This document shows positions 35,367 to 44,564 of a DNA stretch of 64,000 nt, one piece after another. The stretch's first letter is position 1. Each line of letters begins with the position of its first letter. Location: NCBI RefSeq assembly GCF_014204795.1, contig NZ_JACHMB010000001.1, positions 1,612,001-1,676,000 of the forward strand. Reading direction: 5' to 3'. A program made the position numbers and the translations under genes. The stretch is from Nonomuraea jabiensis (GTDB lineage Bacteria; Actinomycetota; Actinomycetes; Streptosporangiales; Streptosporangiaceae). The notes below the pieces were generated by a model, which worked only from the letters and a program-made list of their open reading frames with translations, made no database searches and was not told where the DNA came from.

Positions 35367-36245
35367 ATGAACAGCTATGAAGAGCGTCTGCGGCGGCCGT
35401 CCTCTGCCCGTTCTCTGCAGCTCGGTGAGCTCAAGATCAGCTATGTGCCTGACGGTGTGGTGCAGCTCAAGCCGTACGGGTGGTTGCTTGAGACGACGGA
35501 GCAGGATTGGAAGGACAACGCCGCCTTCCTCGACCACACGGGGAACCTTGTGGGGAGCATCGGTGCGCTGTTGGTGGAGTACGGCGAGAGGGCCTTGTTG
35601 ATCGATGCCGGGGTGGGGCCCATATCCGTACCTGACGATCCGGAGAACCCGAAGATCGGCTCCATCCGTGGCGGCGAGTTGCTCGACAGCCTCGCCAAGC
35701 TGGGCCGGCGGCCCAACGAGATCGAGGCGGTGGCCTTCACCCACCTGCACCTCGACCACCTCGGCTGGGCCTGGCACCCCGCGCCCGGTAGCGAGCGGCC
35801 CGCGTTCACCGAGGCTGACTACCTGATCTCCGAGCCCGAGTGGGAGCAGCGGCACCTGAGCCTTGAGCAAGGGACGACCGACGAGATGCTCGCCGCGCTC
35901 GCGTCCCGGGTCCGCACCGTGCGGGACGATGAGGAGATCTTCCCGGGGGTGCGGGTGGCGCTGGCTCCTGGGCATACGTTCGGGCACGCCACGTACACGA
36001 TCACGTCCGGTGGGCAGCGGTTGATCGCGTTCGGCGACGCTCTGCACTCCTCGGTCCAGATCCGGCATCCCGAATGGTTCGCCGGGTCGGACCTGGACTC
36101 GGTGGAGTCGACGGTGCAGCGGCAGCGGCTGGTCAACGAGTTGCAGCGTCCGGACACGATCGGCTTCGGTGTGCACTTCGCCGACGTGGTGTTCGGCCGG
36201 GTCACCCGCACCGCCACCTCCCGGAACTGGGTGCCCGTGGCATAA
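35367..36245 (+). CDS. MBL-fold metallo-hydrolase
   Basis: 292 residues. The zinc motif is THLHLDHLGW (HxHxDH, near residue 124), with downstream metal ligands in APGHTFGHATY and FGDALHSSVQ and the last His in GFGVHFADVVFG. This is the subgroup that includes quorum-quenching lactonases and related hydrolases; substrate unknown. ATG at 35367. It is divergent from the MarR-type regulator, which probably senses its substrate or a related compound. Confidence 0.88.
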   Translation: MNSYEERLRRPSSARSLQLGELKISYVPDGVVQLKPYGWLLETTEQDWKDNAAFLDHTGNLVGSIGALLVEYGERALLIDAGVGPISVPDDPENPKIGSIRGGELLDSLAKLGRRPNEIEAVAFTHLHLDHLGWAWHPAPGSERPAFTEADYLISEPEWEQRHLSLEQGTTDEMLAALASRVRTVRDDEEIFPGVRVALAPGHTFGHATYTITSGGQRLIAFGDALHSSVQIRHPEWFAGSDLDSVESTVQRQRLVNELQRPDTIGFGVHFADVVFGRVTRTATSRNWVPVA

Positions 36246-36261
36246 GCCCTCATTCGACTGA

Positions 36262-36535
36262 TGTCCATGAGTGACTTAATATCCGTGAGCCACCCACTGT
36301 CCCGTGAGTGCTCAAATGTCCCGTACGCTCGGCCACTGCGCCGTGAGTCACCTCTTGCGCCTTGAGTCACCACTGCGCCGTGAGTCGCCCCTTGCGCCTT
36401 GAGGCACCCACTGCCCCGTGAGTCGTGAGTCGTGAGTCATTCAAGGCGCCGTAAGTCCCTTAATGCTCCGATGAGTCACCATGGCTGCGCGAGTTACAAA
36501 ACGCTCCCTGAATCACGAATGTCCGCGAGTCACCT
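36262..36535. repeat. Cluster of degenerate GTGAGTCA motifs
   Basis: At least fourteen copies or close variants of (G/T)TGAGTCACC occur in about 270 bases, including three in tandem near 36416-36440 (GTGAGTCGTGAGTCGTGAGTC). Spacers often read CACTGCGCC or CTTGCGCC. The core TGAGTCA is a palindrome with one central base. Confidence 0.75.
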
Positions 36536-37375
36536 ATGCCGGCGTGTCGCCCTGAGGCCCCGTCCAGCACCTAGGCCACCACGCCACTGATGCCTAGCGC
36601 AGCACCACTCGATGACCGGGCGGGCGGGCGCTGCGCATAGGCATCACCGCTCCGTGGCCGGTGTCACGCTCAGACCCTCCCCACACGTGTACGTCGCCGG
36701 GAGGGTCATGGCTTCACGAGATGCTCCAGGCTGAGGGCCGGTTGGGGCGCAGCAGCCGTGCTCTCTGCTCCGTTGCTGGGCGCGATGGCCCATGTACGCC
36801 CGCACCCTTGAGGGCTGCACTTGCGCCAAGCGAGGTCATCGCCTTCGTTGGCCACATACAGCTGCAGCAGCGTCATCGGGCCGCCGGGGGTGAGTTTGTC
36901 GGCTACCGGGAAACCCACGGACGCTCAGATCTGCGGTCATCACGCCTGGAGGGGTGGCGTACACCGTCCGACCCCTCGGTGCGTTCGCCGCACCTCCACC
37001 GACACGCCTTGCCGGGGGGCGACCAGCACCGCTGTCGCGGCGTTCGACGCCTCGCGAACCAGCGGACCTCCCCCGATCAGCCGTCGAGCCCAGCAGAAAC
37101 GAAGCCACCAAAGAAGGAACGACCGCTGAGGTGCCTCGCCGTCTTACGCCATCCGACAATTCAACGGCCTCTGCAAGGGGAACCCGAACGCCGCCCAGGG
37201 CAACAGGCAAGGTCGCCATCCGACCTATCGGCTACTCCCAGTGATGATGTGAGGCTTTCGCCGCTGCACGTGCCGCCATCAACACAAAAGATCCACAACT
37301 TGCGGCATTCGCGTTGACAACGGCTTTGTTTCGGCCGATGCTTTCCTCGCTGCACGCCCACTTTTTGACCATCAC

Positions 37376-37390
37376 GCCCAATATTTGGGC
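37376..37390. promoter_or_regulatory. Palindrome GCCCAA-TAT-TTGGGC
   Basis: A perfect 6-base inverted repeat with a 3-base spacer, about 130 bases upstream of the anti-sigma-like ATPase gene. It has the size of an operator half-site pair; no regulator can be assigned. Confidence 0.3.
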
Positions 37391-37521
37391 ATCGGAGAAG
37401 CCGACGCCGTGTTCGCGATGCACCGCTTGAAACCCGAGTTCGGACGCGCCGCAGCCGCCGCAAGGCGGGCCATGCAGGGCGGCGTGGGATCGGAAGCGTC
37501 CGACGACAGGAACGTTACGCA

Positions 37522-38148
37522 ATGCCCTGGGGGCGGGTTGACCTGTCATTTACCGCCGATCACAGCGGGGGCGCCGTGAATGTCGCCACCGAACTTCAGA
37601 GCCGATTGCTCTCCCGCTGGTGCGATCTGCCGCGCTCGCCGATCGCGTCATCGATCGCCCGCCGCTGGGTGTCGACGATGCTCGCCTCCTGGGATCTGCC
37701 TCTCTCCCCCGCACATGAGGCGACGATCGCTGAACTGACCAGCGAGCTGGTCACAAATGCGGTCCAGCATGCGGTCCCGCCCGCTTGCGGATCCCCCGAC
37801 ATAAGGATCAACGTTCGAGTGGGGGGCGCCACGATCTGGCTGGCGGTATGCGACCACGATCGGACCCTTCCGACGCGGCGTGCCCCTGACTTCCTCGCCG
37901 AGAGCGGGCGCGGGCTGTTCCTGGTCGAGGCGCAGGCCGACCGGTGGGGCACCGTCCAGCACGCAGCCGGCAAGTACGTCTGGTTCAGCCTGGACTACGT
38001 CGGCGGCACCGGACGTGCGGGTGAGATGCCGACCGCCACGGCCTCCGGCGACTGCTCCGCATCCGACGCCACGAACGCTAAGGAGAATCCGTCATGTCCT
38101 CCGTCGTCCTGCCCCATGACGTCGTCGGTTCCGGGCCGCACCGCGTGA
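37522..38148 (+). CDS. Anti-sigma-factor-like ATP-binding protein (HATPase_c)
   Basis: 208 residues (190 if the GTG at 37576 is used). GHKL motifs: N-box ELVTNAVQHA (near residue 73), G1-like VCDHD and G2 ESGRGLFLVEA. This is the RsbW/SpoIIAB-like serine kinase family abundant in actinobacteria. The final ~40 residues lack family resemblance and overlap the next gene by 55 bases in another frame, including its ribosome-binding site, so the original stop may have been lost. It is the first gene of a four-gene run with a hydrolase, a P450 and an IclR regulator. Confidence 0.8.
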   Translation: MPWGRVDLSFTADHSGGAVNVATELQSRLLSRWCDLPRSPIASSIARRWVSTMLASWDLPLSPAHEATIAELTSELVTNAVQHAVPPACGSPDIRINVRVGGATIWLAVCDHDRTLPTRRAPDFLAESGRGLFLVEAQADRWGTVQHAAGKYVWFSLDYVGGTGRAGEMPTATASGDCSASDATNAKENPSCPPSSCPMTSSVPGRTA

Positions 38149-38858
38149 TCGCGCTGCATGGCTGGTTCGGAGATCGCGGCTCCTTCGGGAAGATTCAGCC
38201 CTACCTGAACGGCGAGGCCTTCACCTACGCCTTCCCCGACTACCGGGGCTACGGCGAGGCCGGCGATCTCACCGGTGAATACACTCTCGCGGAGATCGCC
38301 GCCGATGTGACGGCGCTCGCCGACAAGCTGGGGTGGGAGACCTTCTCCCTGGTCGGCCACTCGATGGGCGGGACGGCGATGCAGCGGGTGATGCTGGACG
38401 CGCCTGGCCGGGTCCGCAAGCTCGTGGGCATCTCTCCGGTGCCGGCCTCGGGCGTGCCGTTCGACGACCAGGGGTGGGCGCTGTTCTCCGGCTCCGCCGA
38501 GGAGCCCGCCAGCCGTCGCGCGATCATCGATCTGACCACCGGCAACCGGCTTCCGGACGCATGGCTCGATGAGATGGTCGACAACTCGCTGCGGAAGTCC
38601 ACGGTGACCGCTTACCGGGCCTACTTGGACGCCTGGGCCCGTACCGACTTCCACTCCGAGGTGGTCGGCGCCACCACGCCGGTGCTCGTCATCGCCGGCG
38701 AGCACGACCCCGCGCTGTCCGCCGATGTCATGCGGGGCACCTGGCTGCAGTGGTACCCGAACGCCGAACTGCTGACATTCGCCGACGCCGGCCACTACGC
38801 GATGGACGAGACGCCGTTGGCTCTGGTCTCCGCCATCGAACGTTTCCTGGCCGCCTGA
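38094..38858 (+). CDS. Alpha/beta hydrolase
   Basis: 254 residues. The oxyanion motif is LHGWFGD, the nucleophile elbow is VGHSMGG (Ser near residue 91), the acid lies in AGEHDPAL and His in DAGHYAMDE. All triad residues are present. AAGGAGAA precedes the ATG at a good distance. It is followed by the P450 gene after 23 bases, suggesting joint action on one substrate class, such as an ester or lactone; this is inference. Confidence 0.88.
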   Translation: MSSVVLPHDVVGSGPHRVIALHGWFGDRGSFGKIQPYLNGEAFTYAFPDYRGYGEAGDLTGEYTLAEIAADVTALADKLGWETFSLVGHSMGGTAMQRVMLDAPGRVRKLVGISPVPASGVPFDDQGWALFSGSAEEPASRRAIIDLTTGNRLPDAWLDEMVDNSLRKSTVTAYRAYLDAWARTDFHSEVVGATTPVLVIAGEHDPALSADVMRGTWLQWYPNAELLTFADAGHYAMDETPLALVSAIERFLAA

Positions 38859-38881
38859 CGATCTCTTGGAGGGGGCTGCCC

Positions 38882-40156
38882 GTGACCGGCATGAGTACGA
38901 CGGCCAACGTGTTCGACCCGCGTATCTACGCACAGGGCATCCCACACGAGACGTATCGCTGGCTGCGTGACCACGAACCCGTGCGCTGGCAGGAGGAGCA
39001 CCAGGTCGGGAACTGGCCGGCGGGGCCCGGATTCTGGGCGGTGACCCGTCACGCGGATGTCGTACGCGTACTTCGCACGCCGACCGAGTTCAGCTCCTGG
39101 CTCGGCGCCACCCAGATCCGCGACCCGGACCCCGCCGACCTGTCGTTCATCCGGCAGACGATGCTCAACCTTGATCCGCCGGAACACGGCTGGCTCCGGC
39201 GGATCGTCTCCGGCGTGTTCACCGCCCGGCGCATCGAACGCTTCACCGCCGGTATCGCGGCACGAGCACGGTTGCTCGTCGACCAGATCGCCGAGCGAGG
39301 CGAGTGCGACCTGCCGGCGGACGTGACCGATGACTACCCGATCCACAACCTCGCTGATCTCCTCGGCATCCCGCCCGAGGATCGCGGCCGGATCCTGGAG
39401 TGGACGAACCGCGTGATCGGCTACCAGGACCCCGATCACGCGAGCGCCGTCCTCGGCCCGGACGGCAAGCCGGTCAATCCACGATCCCCCGCCATGCTCA
39501 CCGACATGTTCGAGTACGCTCACTCGCTCGCCGCCTACAAGCGCCGGAACCCGGCAAGCGACGTCATGACCGCGCTCGCCACGGCCGAGGTGGACGGGCG
39601 GCGTCTTACCGATCCCGAACTGTCGATGTTCTTCTTCCTCCTGGTGATCGCGGGCAACGACACCGTACGTTCGGCTCTGCCAGGCGGGCTGCTCGCCCTG
39701 CTCGACCACCCTGACCAGCATCGTCGCCTGCTGGACCACCCGGAGCTCCTCGACTCGGCCATCGAGGAGATGCTGCGCTGGCATCCCCCCGTCCTCAGCT
39801 TCCGCCGCACCGCCGTCCACGACACGGTCCTGGCCGAACGGCGCATCGCCGCAGGCGACAAGGTCGTCGTCTTCCACGCTGCCGCCAACTTCGACGAACG
39901 CCGCTTCGCCGACCCGACGCGTTTCGACATCGCCCGCTCGCCCAATGACCACGTCTCGTTCGGCGACGGGCCGCACGTGTGCCTCGGCTCCCGTTTCGCC
40001 CGGCTGCAGCTCCGCGTGTTCTACCGGGAGCTGCTCTGGCGGCTGCCGGACGTGCGACTCGCCGGGCCGCCCGTCCGGCTGGTGTCGAACTTCATCGGCG
40101 GCATCAAGCACCTGCCCCTGAGCTACACCCCCGCACCTTCCCTAGGCCTCGAATGA
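38882..40156 (+). CDS. Cytochrome P450
   Basis: 424 residues from GTG at 38882, with GGAGGGGG seven bases upstream (ATG at 38891 is an alternative). P450 motifs are complete: I-helix AGNDT, K-helix EEMLRW (ExxR) and heme-thiolate FGDGPHVCLGS. N-terminal hydrophobicity is absent, as in soluble bacterial P450s. The PERF-region equivalent reads DERRFADPTRFD. It overlaps the IclR gene (ATGA). No ferredoxin or reductase gene is adjacent. Confidence 0.93.
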   Translation: MTGMSTTANVFDPRIYAQGIPHETYRWLRDHEPVRWQEEHQVGNWPAGPGFWAVTRHADVVRVLRTPTEFSSWLGATQIRDPDPADLSFIRQTMLNLDPPEHGWLRRIVSGVFTARRIERFTAGIAARARLLVDQIAERGECDLPADVTDDYPIHNLADLLGIPPEDRGRILEWTNRVIGYQDPDHASAVLGPDGKPVNPRSPAMLTDMFEYAHSLAAYKRRNPASDVMTALATAEVDGRRLTDPELSMFFFLLVIAGNDTVRSALPGGLLALLDHPDQHRRLLDHPELLDSAIEEMLRWHPPVLSFRRTAVHDTVLAERRIAAGDKVVVFHAAANFDERRFADPTRFDIARSPNDHVSFGDGPHVCLGSRFARLQLRVFYRELLWRLPDVRLAGPPVRLVSNFIGGIKHLPLSYTPAPSLGLE

Positions 40157-40851
40157 CCCCTGACCAGCAAGGCCCGGCCGCCTCCCCGGCCGGCTCGAAA
40201 ACGATCGACACCGGCCTGCGGCTCCTGGAGATCCTCAAGGACCATCCGGACGGGTTGACGATCACCGAACTCGCCCAGCTCGCCCGGATCCATCGCAACG
40301 CCGTCTCCCGTCACCTGACAGCGCTCGGCAACCACAGGCTGGCCGCCCGGGTCGGCACCCGCTACACCCTCGGCCTCGGCATCGTCGAACTCAACGCCGC
40401 CGTCCAGCACAGGCTCCGCAGCGCGGCCTCCGCGGCACTCCAGGTGCTCGCCGACGCCTGCAACGCCACCGCTTTCATCACGGTGCTCGACATCGACGAG
40501 AGCCAGGCGGTCGTGCTGACCGTGACCGAGCCGCGCGTCTCGCAGATCCACGTCGGCTATCGCGCCGGCACCCGGCATCCGGCGAACCGCGGCGCCTCGG
40601 GGATCGCCATCCTGGCCGGCCGCCCGCCCCTCCCCGGGGAGCGCCCGGAGATAACCCAGGCCCGCGTCACCGGCTACTCGGTCACGTCAGGAGAGCTGCA
40701 GCCAGGGGCATGGGGCATCGCCGCCCCGATCATCGCGGCAGGGCGCCCGGCCGACGCGAGCGTGGGCGTGGTGACCATCGGGATGCGGGATGAGAACGAG
40801 ATCGCCCCACGCGTACGGCTCGCCGCAACCGAGATCGCGCGACTCCTCTGA
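40153..40851 (+). CDS. IclR family transcriptional regulator
   Basis: 232 residues. The N-terminal winged HTH (GLTITELAQLARIHRNAVSRHLTAL) is followed by the IclR effector domain with VGYRAGTRHPANRGASGIAIL. The ATG overlaps the P450 stop, so it is co-transcribed with the hydrolase and P450 genes and probably controls that operon. The effector is unknown. Confidence 0.88.
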   Translation: MTPDQQGPAASPAGSKTIDTGLRLLEILKDHPDGLTITELAQLARIHRNAVSRHLTALGNHRLAARVGTRYTLGLGIVELNAAVQHRLRSAASAALQVLADACNATAFITVLDIDESQAVVLTVTEPRVSQIHVGYRAGTRHPANRGASGIAILAGRPPLPGERPEITQARVTGYSVTSGELQPGAWGIAAPIIAAGRPADASVGVVTIGMRDENEIAPRVRLAATEIARLL

Positions 40852-40905
40852 CGTCCTCGCCCGCAACCGCCGAGCCGGGGAGCCGGGGAGCCGGCGCGAC
40901 GATCC

Positions 40906-42663
40906 TCAGGAGCGGGTGGTGGTGGGAGCGCCGTGCCAGCTGGTCCAGAGGGCGGCGTAGGAGCCGCCCTCCGCCACCAGGTCATCGTGTGAGCCCAGCT
41001 CGCTGATCCGGCCGTCCTCCACGACGGCCACCCGGTCGGCGTCGTGGGCCGTGTAGAGGCGGTGGGCGATCGCGATCACGGTGCGGCCGTCGAGGACGGC
41101 TGCCAGCGAGCGTTCGAGGTGGCGGGCCGCGCGGGGGTCGATGAGGGAGGTGGCCTCGTCCAGGACCAGGGTGTGCGGGTCGGCGAGCACCAGGCGGGCC
41201 AGGGCGAGTTGCTGCGCCTGGGCGGGCGACACCGCCAGGCCGCCGGAGCCCACCTCCGTCTCCAGGCCCGCGGGCAGGGCGAGGACCCAGTCGAGGGCGT
41301 CCACTGCCTCGAGCGCCTGGCGCACGGCCGCGTCGGAGGCCTCCGGGCGGGCGATCAGCAGGTTGTCGCGCAGCGAGCCCTTGAACACGTGGTGCTCCTG
41401 CGTCACCAGCGCCACGTGGCCGCGAAGCTCGTCCAGCGGCAGGTCCACGAGCGGGACCCCGCCCACGGACACCGAGCCGGTCCGCGGCCCGTGGATGCCC
41501 GCCAGCAGCCGGCCCAGCGTGGACTTTCCGGCCCCCGAAGGGCCCACCATGGCGAGTCGTTCGCCGGGCCGGACGGTCAGGGACACGCCGTGCAGCACGT
41601 CCCGGCCCTCCCGGTACGCGTACCGGACGTCGGACGCCTCCAGCAGCTCGCCCGAGGGACGCGAGGAGCCGGCCGCCCGGTCGTCGGGTACGTTGGCCAC
41701 GCCCAGCAGCCGGGCCATGGAGGCCCCGCCCACCTGTAGCTCGTCGATCCACGACAGAAACCTGTCGAGCGGGTCGATCAGCTGCTGCGCGTAGAGCGTG
41801 GCGGTGGCCACCTGGGAGAGCGCCACCCAGCCATTGGTGTAGAACAGCCCCCCGACCAGCAGCGTCGCCACCACCGGGATCACGTAGCCCAGCTCGACGG
41901 CGGGGAACCACACCGTGCGGAGCCCGAGCGTGTAGCGCTCGGCGGCGAAGGAGCGGCTGATGTCGCCGTCGGTACGCGATCGGCGGCGCGCCTGCAGGCC
42001 GAGCGCCTCCACGGCACGGGCCCCCTCGACGGTTTCGGCCAGCCCTTCCGTCATGTCGGCATAGGCGGCGTTCTCGCGGAGGTAGCCGTCCCGTGCCCGC
42101 TTCAGGTACCAGCGCGTGGAGACCCCGATCACCGGCCCGGCGAGCAGCATCGGCAGCATCAGCAGGGGGCTGACCAGGAGCATCGCGCCGACCGTGATCA
42201 GGAAGGTGACCAGGGCGATCAGCGTCTCCGGGACGGCTTTGCGCACGGTGCGGGAGAGCGAGTCCACGTCACGGGAGGTACGGGTGATCAGGTCTCCGGC
42301 CCCGGCCCGCTCGACGGTGGACAGCGGCAGCCCGAGCACCCGGTCCACGAACTCCTCGCGCAGCTCCGCCAGCACCTTCTCGCCGAGCTTGGCGGAGGCC
42401 AGCACCGCGAACCGCATGAGCGCGCCCTGCAGCAGCAGGAAGCCCGCGATGGCGGCGGTCACGACGGCGACGTTGACCTCGATGCCGTACTGGACGTCCT
42501 CCACCAGCCCGCCGAGCTGCCACGGCACCGCCAGCCCCGCGACGGCCGCCAGGCCGTGCAGGGCCAGCGCGATCGTGAGCTGCCGCGGGTAGCGGAGGGT
42601 GAGCCGCCTGGCGTAGGCACGCACCTGTTTTCGATCGGCGACCGGCAAGATTTCGCGAGCCAT
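40906..42663 (-). CDS. ABC exporter half-transporter, catalytically complete nucleotide site
   Basis: 585 residues: six transmembrane segments (residues ~25-290) and a C-terminal ATPase domain. Walker A GPSGAGKST, Walker B LVLDEATS and the H-loop IAHRL are intact. The signature motif is degraded to VSPAQAQQ in place of LSGGQ. It lies 37 bases downstream of the second half-transporter gene and should form a heterodimer with it. The substrate is unknown; such pairs export drugs or lipids. Confidence 0.9.
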   Translation of the reverse strand: MAREILPVADRKQVRAYARRLTLRYPRQLTIALALHGLAAVAGLAVPWQLGGLVEDVQYGIEVNVAVVTAAIAGFLLLQGALMRFAVLASAKLGEKVLAELREEFVDRVLGLPLSTVERAGAGDLITRTSRDVDSLSRTVRKAVPETLIALVTFLITVGAMLLVSPLLMLPMLLAGPVIGVSTRWYLKRARDGYLRENAAYADMTEGLAETVEGARAVEALGLQARRRSRTDGDISRSFAAERYTLGLRTVWFPAVELGYVIPVVATLLVGGLFYTNGWVALSQVATATLYAQQLIDPLDRFLSWIDELQVGGASMARLLGVANVPDDRAAGSSRPSGELLEASDVRYAYREGRDVLHGVSLTVRPGERLAMVGPSGAGKSTLGRLLAGIHGPRTGSVSVGGVPLVDLPLDELRGHVALVTQEHHVFKGSLRDNLLIARPEASDAAVRQALEAVDALDWVLALPAGLETEVGSGGLAVSPAQAQQLALARLVLADPHTLVLDEATSLIDPRAARHLERSLAAVLDGRTVIAIAHRLYTAHDADRVAVVEDGRISELGSHDDLVAEGGSYAALWTSWHGAPTTTRS

Positions 42664-42700
42664 CCTGCTTCAATCCTTCCCGCGGGTCCGGGGCATGAGG

Positions 42701-44389
42701 TCAGTCCTCTCCGCGGGTCACGGTGGCGGCGTAAGGCGGTGAGCTGTCCAGCAGTTGCCGGTGCGTGCCCTCCACGAGCACCCGCCCGTCCTGCACGTAG
42801 ACGACGTGGTCGGTACGGTCGAGCACCAGCGGGCTGGTCGTGCAGATCAGCGTGGTCTTACCGGCCCGGGCCCTGGCCAGGCGTTCGGCGATGCGGACCT
42901 CGCTGTGGGCGTCGACGGCGCTGGTGGGCTCGACCAGGATGAGCACCTCCGGGTCGGCCAGCAGCGCCCGGGCCAGGCGCAGCCGCTGCTGCTGCCCGCC
43001 CGAGAACTCCCGCCCCGCCTCGGCCACCGGGGCGGACAGGCCGTCGGGCAGCGCCTCCACGATGTCCTCCGCGCAGGCCGCGTACAGGGCCTCGCGCAGT
43101 TGCGCGTCGGAGGCCTCGCCGCGCACGTCGAGCTCGTCGCGCAGGCGGCCGGTGAACAGCCGGGCGCCGTTGTCGGCGACCAGGATGCGGGCGCGGACCT
43201 CGTCGATGGGCAGCGTCGACAGGTCGGCCGAGCCGAACGTGACGTCGCCGTCGGCGTAGCGGCCGAGCCGGTCGGCGATGGCGGTGGCGTCTTCGGGGGT
43301 GTCCGCCGCGACCGCCGTGAGGCAGCCGGGCTGGAGGGTCACGCCGCTGTAGGAGTCGCGCAGCACGCCGCCCGCGCTGGTGCCGGTGCCGCCGGTGACC
43401 TCGGGCTGGATGGACAGGATCCGGATCACGCGCCCGGCCGCCACGTGGCCCTTGGTGAGCTTGTCGGCGGCCTCGGTGAGCGTCCGCATGGGGCCGATCA
43501 GGAAGACCGCGTAGAGGTAGAACGCGACGAGCTGCCCCGCGGGGATCTCCCCCGCGACGGCGAACGAGGCGCCGACGCCGGTGACGGCCGCGATGAGCAG
43601 GCCGGGCAGCACGATCTCGGCGCCTTCGAGCACGGACTCGATCCCGGCCACGCTCACCCCGGCCCGCCGGACCCGCTGCGACTCGGCCCGGTAGCGGTCG
43701 GCGAACACCTGCTCGCCGCCGATCCCGCGCAGCACCCGCAGGCCCGCCACGATGTCGGCGGCCCGCGTGGACAGGTCGCCGGACAGCTCGCGCTGCCTGG
43801 CCTGGCGCTTGTGCAGGGGCCGGAGCAGCGGCCCCACGGCGGCGGTCATGAGCGGCACGCCGAACAGGACCAGCAGCCCCAGCGGCAGCGAGGTCGAGAT
43901 GAGGATCACCGTGACGGTGACGATGGCCACGACGGAGCCGATGCCGCGCAGCAGGATGTCGATGGAGTTGCCGATATGGGCGATGTCGGAGTTGCCGACG
44001 CTGACGACCTCACCGGTCGAGAGCCGCTTCGGCAGCGTGGCGCCCAGCCTGGCGGACTGCCTGGCGGCCAGCTGCACGGTGCGGTACGCGGCGGCCAGCC
44101 AGTTGTAGACGGCCATCCGGTGCCGCATGATCCCGGTGAACGCCTGCATCAGCCCCAGACCGAACAGGACCGACGCCCAGAGCAGCAGCCCCCCGGTGTC
44201 CTTGGCGGTGACGGCGTCGATGCCCTTGCCGAGCGCCGCCGGCATCAGCGCCTGCACCAGCCACCACAGCGTGGCGAAGCCGATGCCCGCGAGAAGGGGT
44301 GCCGACTGCCGCCGCGCGTTCCACCACAGGTAGCGGAACGGGCTGCGGATGTCGGGCACGCCGGGATCGGCTTCAGGAAGGGAGCGCAT
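42701..44389 (-). CDS. ABC exporter half-transporter, degenerate nucleotide site
   Basis: 562 residues from ATG at 44389. The membrane domain is normal. In the ATPase domain the Walker A position reads AVAADTPEDATAIAD with no GxxGxGKS, Walker B is LILVEPTS (Mg-binding Asp replaced by Val), and the H-loop position reads CTTSPL. The signature FSGGQQQR is intact. It therefore supplies the signature for the partner's site but cannot bind ATP normally itself. It is the promoter-proximal gene of the pair. Confidence 0.9.
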   Translation of the reverse strand: MRSLPEADPGVPDIRSPFRYLWWNARRQSAPLLAGIGFATLWWLVQALMPAALGKGIDAVTAKDTGGLLLWASVLFGLGLMQAFTGIMRHRMAVYNWLAAAYRTVQLAARQSARLGATLPKRLSTGEVVSVGNSDIAHIGNSIDILLRGIGSVVAIVTVTVILISTSLPLGLLVLFGVPLMTAAVGPLLRPLHKRQARQRELSGDLSTRAADIVAGLRVLRGIGGEQVFADRYRAESQRVRRAGVSVAGIESVLEGAEIVLPGLLIAAVTGVGASFAVAGEIPAGQLVAFYLYAVFLIGPMRTLTEAADKLTKGHVAAGRVIRILSIQPEVTGGTGTSAGGVLRDSYSGVTLQPGCLTAVAADTPEDATAIADRLGRYADGDVTFGSADLSTLPIDEVRARILVADNGARLFTGRLRDELDVRGEASDAQLREALYAACAEDIVEALPDGLSAPVAEAGREFSGGQQQRLRLARALLADPEVLILVEPTSAVDAHSEVRIAERLARARAGKTTLICTTSPLVLDRTDHVVYVQDGRVLVEGTHRQLLDSSPPYAATVTRGED

Positions 44390-44530
44390 GGCCTGACAAG
44401 GTTGACAAGCCGAACCCCGCCTCGGCAAACGGTTTTCGAGGGCCCGATGAGGTTCCACGCCCGGAACGTCACCGCGAACGCCGCAGGGGCCAGGCCAGGT
44501 TCGACACCTGACCTTTACGAAGCTCAGACA

Positions 44531-44543
44531 TACACCCTGTGTA
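44531..44543 (+). promoter_or_regulatory. Palindrome upstream of narG
   Basis: TACAC-CCT-GTGTA is a perfect 5-base inverted repeat 34 bases before the narG ATG. A position like this fits a repressor or activator site controlling the nar operon. No regulator gene lies nearby. Confidence 0.4.
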
Positions 44544-44551
44544 ACAGAGAG

Positions 44552-44564
44552 TCACTATCTGTGA
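44552..44564 (+). promoter_or_regulatory. Second inverted repeat upstream of narG
   Basis: TCAC-TATCT-GTGA, with 4-base arms, lies 12 bases before the narG start and may overlap its ribosome-binding region. It is weaker evidence than the neighbouring palindrome; the two may form a pair of sites. Confidence 0.3.

Larger units (their letters stand above)
36246..37521. other. 1.3 kb without a convincing gene
   Basis: Between the MBL gene and the anti-sigma-like ATPase no frame shows a recognisable domain. The first ~300 bases are a cluster of GTGAGTC-type motifs. The middle has short frames on both strands (for example 36706-36918 minus) that look like chance or decayed sequence. A 15-base palindrome lies at 37376. 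Confidence 0.55.

Noticed and set aside
36262..36535. CRISPR array or replication-origin iterons
   Set aside because: Repeat units are too short and degenerate, spacing is irregular, and no cas or replication gene is nearby.
36706..36918. Minus-strand 70-residue frame with a C-x4-GCGRTW pattern
   Set aside because: It looked faintly protein-like, but it has no recognisable family, no clear ribosome-binding site and no support from flanks; at most a remnant.
37232..37549. Minus-strand 105-residue frame before the anti-sigma-like gene
   Set aside because: It overlaps the probable promoter region and palindrome, and the protein has no recognisable features.
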